A DNA stretch of 52,887 bases from an uncultured Eubacteriales bacterium (GTDB taxonomy: Bacteria; Bacillota; Clostridia; Christensenellales; RUG350): positions 1 to 52,887 of the forward strand of contig ONBF01000011.1 in the NCBI GenBank assembly GCA_900315995.1, written 5' to 3'. Numbering within the stretch: the stretch's first letter is position 1; each line of letters opens with the position of its first letter. Shown piece by piece: positions 25,763 to 36,032 of this stretch. A model generated the notes under the pieces. That model made no database searches. It was not told the origin of the DNA and worked only from the letters and a program-made list of their open reading frames with translations. A program made the position numbers and the translations under genes.

Positions 25763-28183
25763 TTAAGCAACGACTATATTTACGAGTCTGCCTTTTATAA
25801 CGATAACTTTTTTAACTTCTTTACCTTCCGTAAATGGTATAACCGCGCTGTCGCTTAAAGCGACGGCTTTTATTTCGTCGTCGGAAGCATTTGACGAAAC
25901 CGTGATTTTTGTTTTGACTTTGCTGTTTACCTGTACGGCAAGTTCGATACTGTCTTTTATCATTGCCGATTTGTCGGCGACGGGGTAACTTGCATTGAAT
26001 ACGCTGTACGGTAAATGCATTTTCTCGTTAAGTTCTTCCGCAAAATGCGGGGTAATCGGCGCAAGCATTTTGATAAAATCGATAACTGTTGCGCGGTAAA
26101 GTCCGTCGTTATTGCCGTCATATTTTTGAAGAGCGTTGGTAAGCTCCATAAGTCTTGCGATTGCGGTGTTAAACGAGAACGTTTCCATATCGGCGGTTAC
26201 GCGCTCGATAGTCGTATGTCGCACATAATTGAGTTCTTTATCCGCGGCTGTCAGCGGAGCGATTTCGTCTTTCATATCGTAAGCCTTTTCGACGATACGT
26301 TCCACTCTGTCAAGGTATTTTGAAATAGCTTTGATGCCGTCGTCGCTCCAAGGACCGCCTTCGACGTATGAGAAACCGAACATCAAATACATGCGGAAAG
26401 CGTCCGCGCCGTATTGTTCGATAAATGTGTCGGGAGATATTACGTTTCCGCGGCTCTTGCTCATTTTGAACCCGTCGGGTCCGAGTATAAGCCCTTGATG
26501 TACAAGAGACGTGAACGGTTCGTCGAAATTAAGGTATCCCATATCGCGCAACGCTTTCGTAACGAAACGCGCGTACAAAAGGTGCATACAAGCGTGTTCC
26601 GCACCGCCGATGTATTTATCGACGGGGAGCATCTTGTTTATTTTTTCTTTATCAAACGCCGCGTCCGTGTTTTTGCTGTCGGGGTATCTCAGATAATACC
26701 AACTTGAACATACGAACGTGTCAAGCGTATCGGGGTCTCGAAGCGCAGGACGTCCGCATACGGGACACACGGTGTGCATAAAGCCGTCGTGTTTAAGGAG
26801 AGGTGATTTTCCGTCGGGAGTAAAATCCACGTCGTACGGGAGACGTACGGGAAGGTCTTTTTCGGGGACGGGAACGTCTCCGCAGTGTTCACAATGAATA
26901 ATCGGGATAGGCGCGCCCCAGTATCTTTGACGCGATACGAGCCAGTCTCTCAAACGGTAATTCGTTTTAATTTCACCTTTACCGATTTTGTTTAACGCTT
27001 CGGTTATTTTGATTTTCGCATCGTCTACTTTAAGCCCGTCGAACTCGCCGCTGTTGACGAGTACGCCGCTGTGTTCGACGAAAGGTAAAGTATCGTCGCA
27101 GTCTATACCCTTAATAACTCGCGTTATCGGTAAATCGTATTTTTGAGCAAACCCGAAGTCGCGTTCGTCGTGCGACGGAACGCCCATAACCGCACCCGTG
27201 CCGTAACTGAACAGAACATAGTCCGCTATCCATACGGGAATTTTTTGATTATTAATCGGATTAACCGCATACGCGCCCGTAAACGCACCCGTCTTTTCGC
27301 GCGTTGACGAAAGTCTGTCTATTTCGGTTGCCGTTGATACATATTTCTTGTATTCTTCAACCGCCGATTTTTGTTCGGGTGTTGTGATTTTATCGACCAA
27401 AGGATGCTCGGGAGCGAGTACAACGTAACTTACTCCGAATAACGTATCCGCGCGCGTCGTAAAGACTTTGAACGTTTCACCCGTAGTCAAAGTAAACTCG
27501 ATTTCGCTGCCCGTTGATTTACCTATCCAGTTTTTTTGCATAAGTTTTGTCTTTTCGGGCCAGTCGAGTTTATCGAGGTCACGAAGAAGTTCTTCCGCAT
27601 AGTCCGTAATTTTCAAGAACCATTGCGTAAGATTTTTTCTGACGACCGTTGTACCGCATCGCTCGCAAACGCCGTCCGTTACTTGTTCGTTGGCAAGAAC
27701 GGTGTTGCAAGACGGACACCAGTTGACAGGCGCCGCCTTACGATAGGCAAGTCCGTGTTTGTATAATTGAAGGAAGAGCCATTGAGTCCACTTGTAATAA
27801 TCGGGAAGGCAAGTTTTGACTTCCGCGCTCCAATCGAACATTGCGCCCATTGTTTTTAGTTGTTTTTCCATAGTCGCAATGTTTTTAAGCGTCGAATCTT
27901 CGGGGTGAACGCCCGTTTTTATCGCGTAGTTTTCGGCGGGAAGTCCGAAAGCGTCGAAGCCCATCGGCTCGAATACGTTATATCCTTGCATAAGCTTGAA
28001 TCTTGCGAAACTGTCGGACGGACCGTAATTAAACCAATGTCCCGCATGCAGTTTTGCGCCCGAAGGATATGAAAACATTTCGAGAACGTAATACTTAGGT
28101 TTATCACTGTCGCGCTTGTAATCATAGATTTTGTCTTTTTCCCAGCGTGCTTGCCATTTTTGCTCAATATATTTGCAGTCCAT
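25763..28183 (-). CDS. leuS: Leucyl-tRNA synthetase
   Basis: This 806-aa class I synthetase charges tRNA-Leu. The HIGH-type motif is [11 protein letters not shown], the class-I KMSKS loop is [11 protein letters not shown], and the zinc-binding pairs CPSC...CERC and CPVCG are present. The CP1 editing domain includes [24 protein letters not shown] lies 7 bases before the ATG. No T-box leader (no AGGGTGGNACCGCG-type sequence) is present in the short, AT-rich upstream region. First gene of the minus-strand operon running to 23033. Confidence 0.97.
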   Translation of the reverse strand: MDCKYIEQKWQARWEKDKIYDYKRDSDKPKYYVLEMFSYPSGAKLHAGHWFNYGPSDSFARFKLMQGYNVFEPMGFDAFGLPAENYAIKTGVHPEDSTLKNIATMEKQLKTMGAMFDWSAEVKTCLPDYYKWTQWLFLQLYKHGLAYRKAAPVNWCPSCNTVLANEQVTDGVCERCGTTVVRKNLTQWFLKITDYAEELLRDLDKLDWPEKTKLMQKNWIGKSTGSEIEFTLTTGETFKVFTTRADTLFGVSYVVLAPEHPLVDKITTPEQKSAVEEYKKYVSTATEIDRLSSTREKTGAFTGAYAVNPINNQKIPVWIADYVLFSYGTGAVMGVPSHDERDFGFAQKYDLPITRVIKGIDCDDTLPFVEHSGVLVNSGEFDGLKVDDAKIKITEALNKIGKGEIKTNYRLRDWLVSRQRYWGAPIPIIHCEHCGDVPVPEKDLPVRLPYDVDFTPDGKSPLLKHDGFMHTVCPVCGRPALRDPDTLDTFVCSSWYYLRYPDSKNTDAAFDKEKINKMLPVDKYIGGAEHACMHLLYARFVTKALRDMGYLNFDEPFTSLVHQGLILGPDGFKMSKSRGNVISPDTFIEQYGADAFRMYLMFGFSYVEGGPWSDDGIKAISKYLDRVERIVEKAYDMKDEIAPLTAADKELNYVRHTTIERVTADMETFSFNTAIARLMELTNALQKYDGNNDGLYRATVIDFIKMLAPITPHFAEELNEKMHLPYSVFNASYPVADKSAMIKDSIELAVQVNSKVKTKITVSSNASDDEIKAVALSDSAVIPFTEGKEVKKVIVIKGRLVNIVVA

Positions 28184-28408
28184 ATAAAACTCCGATTAAT
28201 AAAATTATTTAATATAATAATTATATTTAATATTAAAAGTAAAGTCAATGATAATAAGGATTTGCAAAAAGATAGGCAATGTTAATTATTTTATCCGTAT
28301 GAAAACTGCGCTTTACCCGCACAAACCGTTTGCATCTGAAAGCCGTTAAAAACGCATTATGAATAAAAAAGCGTGTCTTGCCAACAATAATAGAAACAGG
28401 AGGAGAGT

Positions 28409-28552
28409 ATGAATAAAAAATCCGATTCAACAAAGGACTGCGGAATGAAAGCTTGTAAACATTGCAAAAGCGGCGCTGACGAAAATCAAACGAGCGAAAA
28501 GCAAGAAACAAGCGACACAAAAAGAAGCCGTACTGCTAAAAGTTGTAAGTAA
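28409..28552 (+). CDS. 47-aa Cys-containing small protein
   Basis: A short open frame with a very good ribosome site (AGGAGGAG, 4 bases before ATG) ends at 28552 and is followed within 12 bases by a strong terminator. The peptide is hydrophilic, Lys/Ser/Asp-rich, with Cys at 11, 16, 19 and 46 (CGMKACKHCK). The C-x2-C pair and the fourth Cys at the C-terminus could bind a metal ion or form disulfides. Too short for family assignment. Own mono-cistronic unit between leuS (diverging) and the Na/Pi transporter. Confidence 0.6.
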   Translation: MNKKSDSTKDCGMKACKHCKSGADENQTSEKQETSDTKRSRTAKSCK

Positions 28553-28563
28553 CGGCAAAGAAA

Positions 28564-28594
28564 AAGGACTTTATGCGTTTTGTAAAGTCCTTTT
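28564..28594. terminator. Bidirectional terminator after the 47-aa gene
   Basis: AAGGACTTTA (28564-28573) and TAAAGTCCTT (28583-28592) form a perfect 10-bp stem; TT follows on plus and a T5 tract on minus. It serves the 47-aa gene and the minus-strand transporter genes. Confidence 0.9.
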
Positions 28595-28621
28595 ACATAT
28601 TTCACTTTATTAATATTTCAT

Positions 28622-30304
28622 TTAATTAAAATTAATACAGTAATCTTTCATAACCATTACGATATTTATCGAGTGATCGGCTATACGCTCCAAGTTGCTT
28701 GTGAGAGCTATAAAGTGAGAACCTGCGGTTGCGGAACACTCACCCGTGCTCATACGTTTGATATGCGAATTTTTGAGTTGTTCGGTAAGCTCGTCGATTT
28801 TATCTTCGCGGAGTTTCAAGTCGCTGAGAGCTGCGATTGAAATTTCTTTGAAAGCGGATATTGCGACTTCGAGTTGCTCAAACGTTGCATTGAAAAGTGC
28901 TTTGATTTCCGCCGTTGCATTATCGCTGAAACCGATATTTTCTTTTTGCGCGGTTTCCGCGTACTCAATAATATTTTCGGCATAGTCGCCTATACGTTCG
29001 ACGTCAGTTACGGTATGGAAGTATGTGCCGATAACTTTACTTTCGTACGTCGGAAGACTCAACGCCGTAATTTCCACGAGATATTTTGCGATTTCACGGT
29101 TTAAGAAATTGATGTTCTTTTCACGAATATCGAATTCTTGTTTTTTATCCGTATTCTTGTTAAGTACGGCGTTTACGGCAAAACTTAAATTTTTTTGAGC
29201 AAGTCGCGCCATATTTTCGATTTCTTTTCTTACGTCCGTCATAATAACGCTTGCGTTTGGTTTGAGTTTCGGGTCGATATATACGTATTCGGTAAGCAAT
29301 TCCGAGGTTGTGACGCGTTTATCTTTAATAAGTTTCGTAAGTAACTTTTCCACTTGCTTTGCAAGAAGTATGAGTGTCGCGCCCGTAATGAGATTAAAGA
29401 ATATGTGAAACAGTGATATTTGTAAAGACTCATTATCAGGTGCGATTGCTTGTAAGAGTTTATAGCAGTTCGGGAAAGTAAACAGTATAATTCCGAAAAG
29501 TATAAGTCCGAACACATTGAAAAGCACATGTACGTACGCGGCGCGACGAGCGTTGGTTCTTGCGCCCAACGATATGACAACGGCGGTAACCGATGTACCC
29601 ATATTTGCGCCGAGTACTATAAGCATTGCGTTGTACAATGGAAGAACGCCGGATTCGATAAGCGGTATAAGTATTGCAATCGTTGCCGTCGAACTTTGTA
29701 CGAGTGCGGTAACGAGAATACCTATAAGTATCAAAAGAAAAGGATTTGATATAGTCGAAAAAGCGTTCTTAACGGACGGAATTTCGAGAAGCGGACTCAT
29801 AAATTCGTTCATAAAGAACAGTCCCGCAAATATCAAACCGAAGCCCGTAATAACGCCGCCTATTTCTTTCGTTACTCTTTTTTTCGACAAGAGAGTGATA
29901 AACATCCCGATAAGCGCGCACGCTGCGAGAATAGGGGATATGAGAGATACGCCTTGAAGGGATACGAGAAGCGCGGTTATCGTTGTTCCGAAATTTGCGC
30001 CTATTATAATGTTGGTTGCTTGATAGAGAGTGAGAAGTCCCGTATTGACAAGACCGACTGTCATAGCTGTCGTTGCGGACGAACTTTGAAGAATTGCGGT
30101 AACGCCTGCGCCGAGTCCAAACCCCGCAAAGCGATTGTTACCCACTTTATCGAGAGTACGGCGCAGTCGTGAGCCGAACGCCGTTTCGAGATGTTGACTC
30201 ATAAGGCGTAACCCCAAAAGAAGAACAGCCATACCTGCAAGCATGGCTAAAACGTCTGAAATAATATCGATTGTCGGCGGTAAATCCGCGGATATTAAAT
30301 ACAT
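28622..30304 (-). CDS. Na/Pi cotransporter family protein with C-terminal PhoU domain
   Basis: This 560-aa protein has a membrane domain (about residues 1-310) with the two inverted QSSSATT repeats of type II Na/Pi cotransporters (TAILQSSSATTAMTVGLV and TALVQSSTATIAILIPL) and GANFGTTITA / GANMGTSVTA. A PhoU-like helical domain (about 340-560) follows. Such proteins import phosphate with sodium, and the PhoU part may gate it. The ATG at 30304 shares its A with the stop of the upstream paralogue (TGATG), with AAGGA ahead. Intact copy of a tandem pair. Confidence 0.93.
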   Translation of the reverse strand: MYLISADLPPTIDIISDVLAMLAGMAVLLLGLRLMSQHLETAFGSRLRRTLDKVGNNRFAGFGLGAGVTAILQSSSATTAMTVGLVNTGLLTLYQATNIIIGANFGTTITALLVSLQGVSLISPILAACALIGMFITLLSKKRVTKEIGGVITGFGLIFAGLFFMNEFMSPLLEIPSVKNAFSTISNPFLLILIGILVTALVQSSTATIAILIPLIESGVLPLYNAMLIVLGANMGTSVTAVVISLGARTNARRAAYVHVLFNVFGLILFGIILFTFPNCYKLLQAIAPDNESLQISLFHIFFNLITGATLILLAKQVEKLLTKLIKDKRVTTSELLTEYVYIDPKLKPNASVIMTDVRKEIENMARLAQKNLSFAVNAVLNKNTDKKQEFDIREKNINFLNREIAKYLVEITALSLPTYESKVIGTYFHTVTDVERIGDYAENIIEYAETAQKENIGFSDNATAEIKALFNATFEQLEVAISAFKEISIAALSDLKLREDKIDELTEQLKNSHIKRMSTGECSATAGSHFIALTSNLERIADHSINIVMVMKDYCINFN

Positions 30305-31970
30305 CAGCAGTAGTCCTTTAAGGTGATTGCGATATTTTCGATATGGTCTGCTATACGTTCGAGATTGCTGATTAACGATAAAAATCTCGAACTCGATGAC
30401 GCGGAGCAAAGCCCTTTGTTCATACGTTCGATGTGTTTATGCTGTAACGCTTCTTGGAGAGTATCGATTTCTTCTTCGTTGATTTTAATTGTACCGAAAT
30501 CTTTAAGCGTTTCGTTCTCGAACGCATTTAATACCAAATCGAATTGAGCGTCGATCAGTTTTTGCATATCTTTGATTTCGTTGTTTGCCGTGTCGCTGAA
30601 ACTCGACTTATCGGCGATTGCTTCTTCGGTATACTCGATAATATTTTCGGCATAATCGCCTATACGTTCTATATCGGTAATTACGTGGTACAGCGAACCT
30701 ATGATTTTTTCGTCTCTGAAACTTATTTCCGCCGAACTTATTTCAACGAGAAACTTAGTAAGCTCACGGTTTAAGAAATTGATATTCTTTTCGCGCGTAA
30801 CGAAATCGGGTTTAATCGAAACGTCACTTGTTATGACGGCGTCGATGCTTATATCTAAATTCGTTTTTGCAAGGCGCGCCATATTCAATACTTCTTTACG
30901 AAGTTGCGGCATTGCAAAAGTCGGCGCCGACATAAGACGCGTATCGAGATAAACGAAACCTTTAAGAACAGCTTCCTGTTTATCGGATTCCGTATCTTTG
31001 ATAAGTTTGTTGAACAATTTGACGATATGCTTAGTGAACCCGATAAGAAGAAAAGCGGTTACGATGTTGAATACCGAGTGGAATATAGCGATTTGAAACT
31101 CGACTTTTTCGAAAACGTCGAGCAGATTCAAAACGTTCGGGAATATAAACAAAATTAACATAAAGAATATAACGCCGACGAGTTTTGCGAACAAATGTAT
31201 CGCAGCCGCGCGCTTTGCATTGGCGTTTGCGCCTATTGCCGCAAGTATTACGGTCATACACGTTCCGACGTTTGCGCCCAATACTACGAAAACGGCGTTT
31301 TCAAGCGGCATTATTCCGCTGCCTGCAAGCACTATAACTATGGAAATCGACGCGGAAGAACTTTGTATAGCCGCAGTGAAAACAATACCTACGAGTATCA
31401 AAAGCAACGGATGCTGAATACTTGCGAAGAAATCGAGTATGGCGGGAAGTTGCTTAATGTAGGTAAGTGCTTCGGAAGCGACTGTTAAACCGCAGAAAAT
31501 GAGACCAAAACCCATTACGATTCCGCCGATATTTACCAATATGTGCTTTTTACAAAACATCATCATGAAAGCACCTACGCAAGCGACGGAAGCAAGAGCG
31601 ACGGGAACTATTTTCAATGCACTCAAAGACGCATACCGATATTCGCGCCGAGAATTATCGTCGTTGCCTGAAAGAGCGTCATAATACCCGCGTTGAGAAG
31701 ACCGATAACCATAACGGTCGTTGCCGCAGAGCTTTGAATTACGGCTGTAACTGCCGCGCCGATGCCGAGACCTGCGAAACGGTTATCGCCTATTCTGTCA
31801 AGAAGCACGTTCATTTTACCGCCGGCTGCGGATTCGAGATTGTCGCTCATCAGTTTCATACCGAGCAAAAGTATACCGATACTCGCTACGATGAGTAAAA
31901 CGTATTTTATCGTATTGACTGTGTTTACGGCTATTACGATGTCGTTTGCCAAAAGAGCGGTATTCGGCAT
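30304..31970 (-). pseudogene. Second Na/Pi cotransporter-PhoU gene, frameshifted
   Basis: Two abutting minus frames make one paralogue of the downstream transporter. The first (31970-31623) gives the N-terminus up to QATTIILGANIG and then stops after three foreign codons. The second (from about 31626 to 30304) resumes with SALKIVPVALAS, the second QSSSAS repeat and the PhoU domain. Loss of a single base near 31620 explains it: adding one base after GGTA would restore G-T-A-S-L-S-A-L in line with GANFGTTITA of the paralogue. GGAGG lies 4 bases before the first ATG at 31970, so expression signals are intact. Real mutation or sequencing error cannot be told apart here. Confidence 0.85.
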
Positions 31971-32098
31971 AAACCCTCCTACTTATCTCAAAATGTGCTT
32001 TAATAAATACAGTATAAATAACGACTTATACAAAAGTCAAACGTTTAATCTCAAATGTTTTGCGTCATAATATCGGACTATTTAAGCATAATAAACGT

Positions 32099-33682
32099 AT
32101 GAATGAACGGGCAGAAGAAAAGAATAGGGTAGTCAAGGGCTTCGGCGTGCTTGCCGTTGCGGCAATCGCGGGGAAATTACTCGGAGCGTTTTACCGGATT
32201 CCGCTCGTCAATATTTTAGGAGCCGACGGGACGGGACTTTATCAACTTGTGTATCCCGTATTCGTAATACTCATTACGTTATCTTCGGGCGGCATTGCGA
32301 CGACCCTTTCAAAACTTATTGCCGAGCGTCGTGTAAACGGCGAAATCGAAAGCGTTGACGGGCTCGTTAAAACCGCGCTTATAACGACGTCTTTCATTTC
32401 ACTTGTGTTTTCACTCGCAGTATATTTTGCGGGCGATTTAATAGCGAATATACAAGGTGATGCGCTTGCGGCTGTCGGATATAAAGCGATAGCACCTGCA
32501 ATTTTCGTAGTGGGAATACTTTCGGTACTCAGAGGGTATTATCAGGGGTATTCGGATATGGTTCCGACCGCACTCAGTCAAATTGTCGAACAAGTGGTAA
32601 AACTTGTTTTCGGATTGACGTTCGCACGGCTTTTCATAACGCGAGGCGTTCATTACGGAGCGTTCGGCGCACTGCTCGGAGTTAGCGTTTCGGAAATCGT
32701 TTCCGTAATATCCGTATTTCTTGCGTCATTAAAAAAACGCAATTTTCCGAAACTGTTTTCAAAAGGTATAACACACGGATACAAACGCGACTTATTCGAG
32801 ATTATACGTATTGCGCTGCCGATAACGCTCGGCGCGTGCGTGATGCCGATAACTCAGTTTATCGACAGTATGCTCGTTATTAATCTGACGTCCGACTCGG
32901 GCGTTGTTTCGCGTACCGCGTTGTACGGAATATTCACGGGACCCGTGTCGTCGCTCATTAATCTTCCGGTCGTGTTTACGATTGCGCTTGGAATTGCGCT
33001 CGTTCCGTCGATAAGCAAAAGTCGCGCGTCGTACAATCTCGAAAGTATAAAGATAAAGAGCGGAGTGACTTTGAAAATCGGCTTTGTATTCGGTATATTA
33101 TGTACGCTTGTATTTTGCGCGCTTTCAAAGCCTATCGTTACCGTTCTTTACCCGTCGCTTAACGTTGATGAAAGCGCAATATGCGTTGCGCTGCTTTCGA
33201 TAAGCTCGATTTCCGTATTGAGTTTGTCGCTTATTCAGATTTATTCGGCGTTGCTTCAAGGAGTGGGGCTTGTCGGAAAACCCGTTGTGCATATAGCGGT
33301 GGCGGCGGCAATAAAACTTATTCTTGATGTCTTGCTGCTGCGTCCGCTCGGGATATACGGCGCGGCTCTTTCGTCCGTTGTATGTTATATGACGGCGTTT
33401 ATAATGAACGCAATCTCGTGGCACAAGCGTTTTAAGGTTTTCAACATCGTTAAAATCGTTAGTACAATAGGCGTATCGGGTGTTATAATTGCTATGCCTG
33501 TTTTGTATATAAGTTACAATGCGTCGACGATAACGGCAGTCCTATCGGTTATTCCGTGCGCAGTATTGTATTTTCTTATGATAATGGCGTTCGGCGTGTT
33601 TTCAAAAGACGAATACAAGTCGATGCCGTTCGGCAACAGGTTATTGAAACTATTCGTAAAACTCGGAGGGAACAATGATTAA
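32099..33682 (+). CDS. SpoVB/YabM-like polysaccharide flippase (MOP superfamily)
   Basis: This 527-aa protein has about 14 transmembrane segments and the conserved opening AAIAGKLLGAFYRIPLVNILGADGTGLYQLVYPVF of the SpoVB/YtgP/YabM branch, which moves lipid-linked sugars such as lipid II precursors. In Bacillus subtilis yabM is next to yabN, and here the YabN-like gene overlaps the end of this one. I picked the ATG at 32099; it has no clear ribosome site and a TTG at 32060 is an alternative. The name SpoVB does not by itself prove sporulation. Confidence 0.87.
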   Translation: MNERAEEKNRVVKGFGVLAVAAIAGKLLGAFYRIPLVNILGADGTGLYQLVYPVFVILITLSSGGIATTLSKLIAERRVNGEIESVDGLVKTALITTSFISLVFSLAVYFAGDLIANIQGDALAAVGYKAIAPAIFVVGILSVLRGYYQGYSDMVPTALSQIVEQVVKLVFGLTFARLFITRGVHYGAFGALLGVSVSEIVSVISVFLASLKKRNFPKLFSKGITHGYKRDLFEIIRIALPITLGACVMPITQFIDSMLVINLTSDSGVVSRTALYGIFTGPVSSLINLPVVFTIALGIALVPSISKSRASYNLESIKIKSGVTLKIGFVFGILCTLVFCALSKPIVTVLYPSLNVDESAICVALLSISSISVLSLSLIQIYSALLQGVGLVGKPVVHIAVAAAIKLILDVLLLRPLGIYGAALSSVVCYMTAFIMNAISWHKRFKVFNIVKIVSTIGVSGVIIAMPVLYISYNASTITAVLSVIPCAVLYFLMIMAFGVFSKDEYKSMPFGNRLLKLFVKLGGNND

Positions 33683-35072
33683 GGTAATCGGAATCGGGAT
33701 ACGCGCAGGAGACGTCAGCATACGCGGAGCGGAAGCGATAAGAAGCGCTGACGTCGTAATCGTCAAAACGGCTTTTACTTCAACGTATACATATTTTAAG
33801 AATATCGAACACGTTACTCTCGACGAACTGTTTGAAAAGGCAGGCGACTTCGAAGAACTCAATAAAATAATCGTCGATAAGATTATTGAACTATCAGAGA
33901 ACAAAAACTCGGTCTATTGCGTACACGGCTCGGCGTGTGACGACGATACGGTTAAAGAATTGAAAAAGCGTATAGCCGTCGAAATAATACCGAGTGTTTC
34001 TTTTGCAAGCGACGCTCTTACTCGGTACGTTTCCGATTCATATGTTTCGTATTCAGCAAGCGAGTATCAAAGTATGATTTATAACGCGCACTTACCGCTT
34101 GTTGTCAAAGAAGTGGACAGTCGGTTTTCGGCGTCCGACTTAAAACTCAAACTTTCGGAATTTATCGAAGAAGAAAGGGAGATAACGGTAATCGATAAAG
34201 ATGGCGAAAAGACGGTTAAGTTATATGAACTCGACCGACTTGATAATTACGATTATTCAACGACCGTATTAATCGAGCCGAAACCTTTTACGGATAAGAC
34301 GAGATACACTTTCGACGACTTGGTGGATATTATGCATAGACTGCGCGCGCCCGACGGTTGTCCGTGGGACAAGGCGCAAACTCATAAGAGTATACGCGCA
34401 AACCTAATAGAAGAGTGCTATGAACTGATAGAAGGTATCGACAAAGACGACCAAGAAATTATGCGTGAAGAGACGGGCGACGTTATTTTACAAGCGTTGT
34501 TTCATATGGTTATCGGCGAAGATACGGGCGAATTTACGATAGGCGACGTAATAAGCGAACTTTGCGCAAAACTCGTCAGTCGTCACACGCACATTTTCGG
34601 CGCGGACAAAGCAAGCGACGCGGACGGTGCGTTGAGTGCGTGGGAACGGGCAAAGAGTAAAGAAAAAAAATATACGTGTGTATCCGACAAGATGTGCAAA
34701 ATTTCACGTTCGCTACCCGCTTTGATGCGTGCGGCGAAGGTACAAAAGGCGGCGGTTAAAGCGGGATTCGAGTGGGACTGCATAGATGGCGCGTTAGATA
34801 AACTCGACGAAGAGAAGGAAGAAGTAAGGCGCACGGTAACGCAGGAAGATGCGTTTGAAGAGTGCGGAGATTTACTGTTTGCCTGTCTCAACGTATTGAG
34901 ATTTAAGCGTGTAGAACCCGAAGAAGCGTTGACGTTTGCGACCGATAAATTCATCAGACGCTATACGCGTATGGAAGAAATTGCGAAAGCGGACGGCATA
35001 GATATTGCGACGCTTAACGTTAATGAACAGCAAACGTATTGGGAAAAGGTAAAGGCGGAGGAAAAGGCGTGA
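33675..35072 (+). CDS. YabN-like protein: degenerate methylase domain fused to MazG pyrophosphohydrolase
   Basis: This 465-aa protein has an N-terminal tetrapyrrole-methylase-like domain (about 1-215) and a MazG NTP pyrophosphohydrolase domain (about 225-460). MazG motifs are RLRAPDGCPWDKAQTHKSI, EECYELIEGI with the EExxE-type acidic site, EETGDVILQALFHMVI, and the second helix pair AGFEWDCIDGALDKLDEEKEE. The methylase half lacks the GxGPGD loop (here GIGIRAGDVS) and the VPGHP block (here YCVHGSAC), so methyl transfer is doubtful. It overlaps the flippase end by 8 bp, with GGAGGG ahead, and is overlapped by dusB. Confidence 0.9.
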   Translation: MIKVIGIGIRAGDVSIRGAEAIRSADVVIVKTAFTSTYTYFKNIEHVTLDELFEKAGDFEELNKIIVDKIIELSENKNSVYCVHGSACDDDTVKELKKRIAVEIIPSVSFASDALTRYVSDSYVSYSASEYQSMIYNAHLPLVVKEVDSRFSASDLKLKLSEFIEEEREITVIDKDGEKTVKLYELDRLDNYDYSTTVLIEPKPFTDKTRYTFDDLVDIMHRLRAPDGCPWDKAQTHKSIRANLIEECYELIEGIDKDDQEIMREETGDVILQALFHMVIGEDTGEFTIGDVISELCAKLVSRHTHIFGADKASDADGALSAWERAKSKEKKYTCVSDKMCKISRSLPALMRAAKVQKAAVKAGFEWDCIDGALDKLDEEKEEVRRTVTQEDAFEECGDLLFACLNVLRFKRVEPEEALTFATDKFIRRYTRMEEIAKADGIDIATLNVNEQQTYWEKVKAEEKA

Positions 35073-36004
35073 GAATAGGTAACGTCGAAATAAACGGGAA
35101 CACTCTGCTTGCACCCATCGCGGGCTGGACGGATGTAGCGTTTAGGTTACTTGCGCGAAGATTCGGCGCAAGTCTTACATACACCGAAATGGTAAGCGCA
35201 AAGGGTTTGATGTACGGTAGCGACAAGACGGAAGACCTGCTTGTAACTCTTGATGACGAAAAGCCGTGCGCCGTACAGATATTCGGTAAAGAAGCGAATA
35301 TTATGGCGGACGCCGTTAAACGTTTGACTAAGTTTGACGTTATAGACATCAATATGGGTTGTCCCGTGCCGAAGATTAACAAAAACGGCGAGGGGTGCGC
35401 GTTGATGGCAGACCCGAAACTCGTATATAAAATAGTAAACGCGTGCGTTAAGGCGGCGGATAAGAGAGCCGTTACGGTCAAAATGCGTACGGGTTTGAGT
35501 GAAGACAAAATCAACGTATTTGAAGTGGCGAGAGCTTGCGAAGACGCAGGCGCGGCTGCGATTACCGTTCACGGAAGAACGAGAGAGCAGATGTATTCGG
35601 GACGCGCCGATTGGGATATAATCGGCAAGGTTAAAGCGAGCGTAAACGTTGTCGTTATCGGCAACGGGGATATAGAGACGAGAGAAGATTATTTAACGGC
35701 GTTGAGATACGGAGCAGACGGCGTAATGATTGCGCGTGGCGCGCTCGGACGACCGCAGATTTTTTCGGAACTTATCGGCGCGCCCGTCACTGTACGCGGC
35801 GATATAATACTCGAACATATCGATATTATGAGTAAGTATTTCAACGAGCGGTATGTTGTCGGCAATATGAAGAAACATTTTGCACGATATATCAAAGGTA
35901 TGCGTGATAATCGGTTCATTAAAGAGCGTATATATTCGTCTGATACGATTGACGAATTGAAAGAAATAGTTTATGAATTTGATTTAATCGACAAAAAGCT
36001 TTAA
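35069..36004 (+). CDS. dusB: tRNA-dihydrouridine synthase (DusB-like)
   Basis: This 311-aa FMN enzyme reduces uridines in tRNA D-loops. The TIM barrel starts LLAPIAGWTDVAFRLL; the catalytic region is INMGCPVPKINKNGEGCALM with the conserved Cys; ITVHGRTREQMYSGRADW and IGNGDIETREDYL / GADGVMIARGALGRPQIF are FMN-site blocks. GTG start overlaps the preceding stop (GTGA) and has GGAGG 10 bases ahead. DusB is often found near central housekeeping genes; nothing links it functionally to the flippase here. Confidence 0.95.
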   Translation: MRIGNVEINGNTLLAPIAGWTDVAFRLLARRFGASLTYTEMVSAKGLMYGSDKTEDLLVTLDDEKPCAVQIFGKEANIMADAVKRLTKFDVIDINMGCPVPKINKNGEGCALMADPKLVYKIVNACVKAADKRAVTVKMRTGLSEDKINVFEVARACEDAGAAAITVHGRTREQMYSGRADWDIIGKVKASVNVVVIGNGDIETREDYLTALRYGADGVMIARGALGRPQIFSELIGAPVTVRGDIILEHIDIMSKYFNERYVVGNMKKHFARYIKGMRDNRFIKERIYSSDTIDELKEIVYEFDLIDKKL

Positions 36005-36032
36005 TCACAAAACGTATGCGGGCTTTCATAAT

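Noticed and set aside
28184-28260. T-box leader before leuS
   Set aside because: The upstream region is under 250 bp of AT-rich sequence without a T-box antiterminator string or specifier loop.
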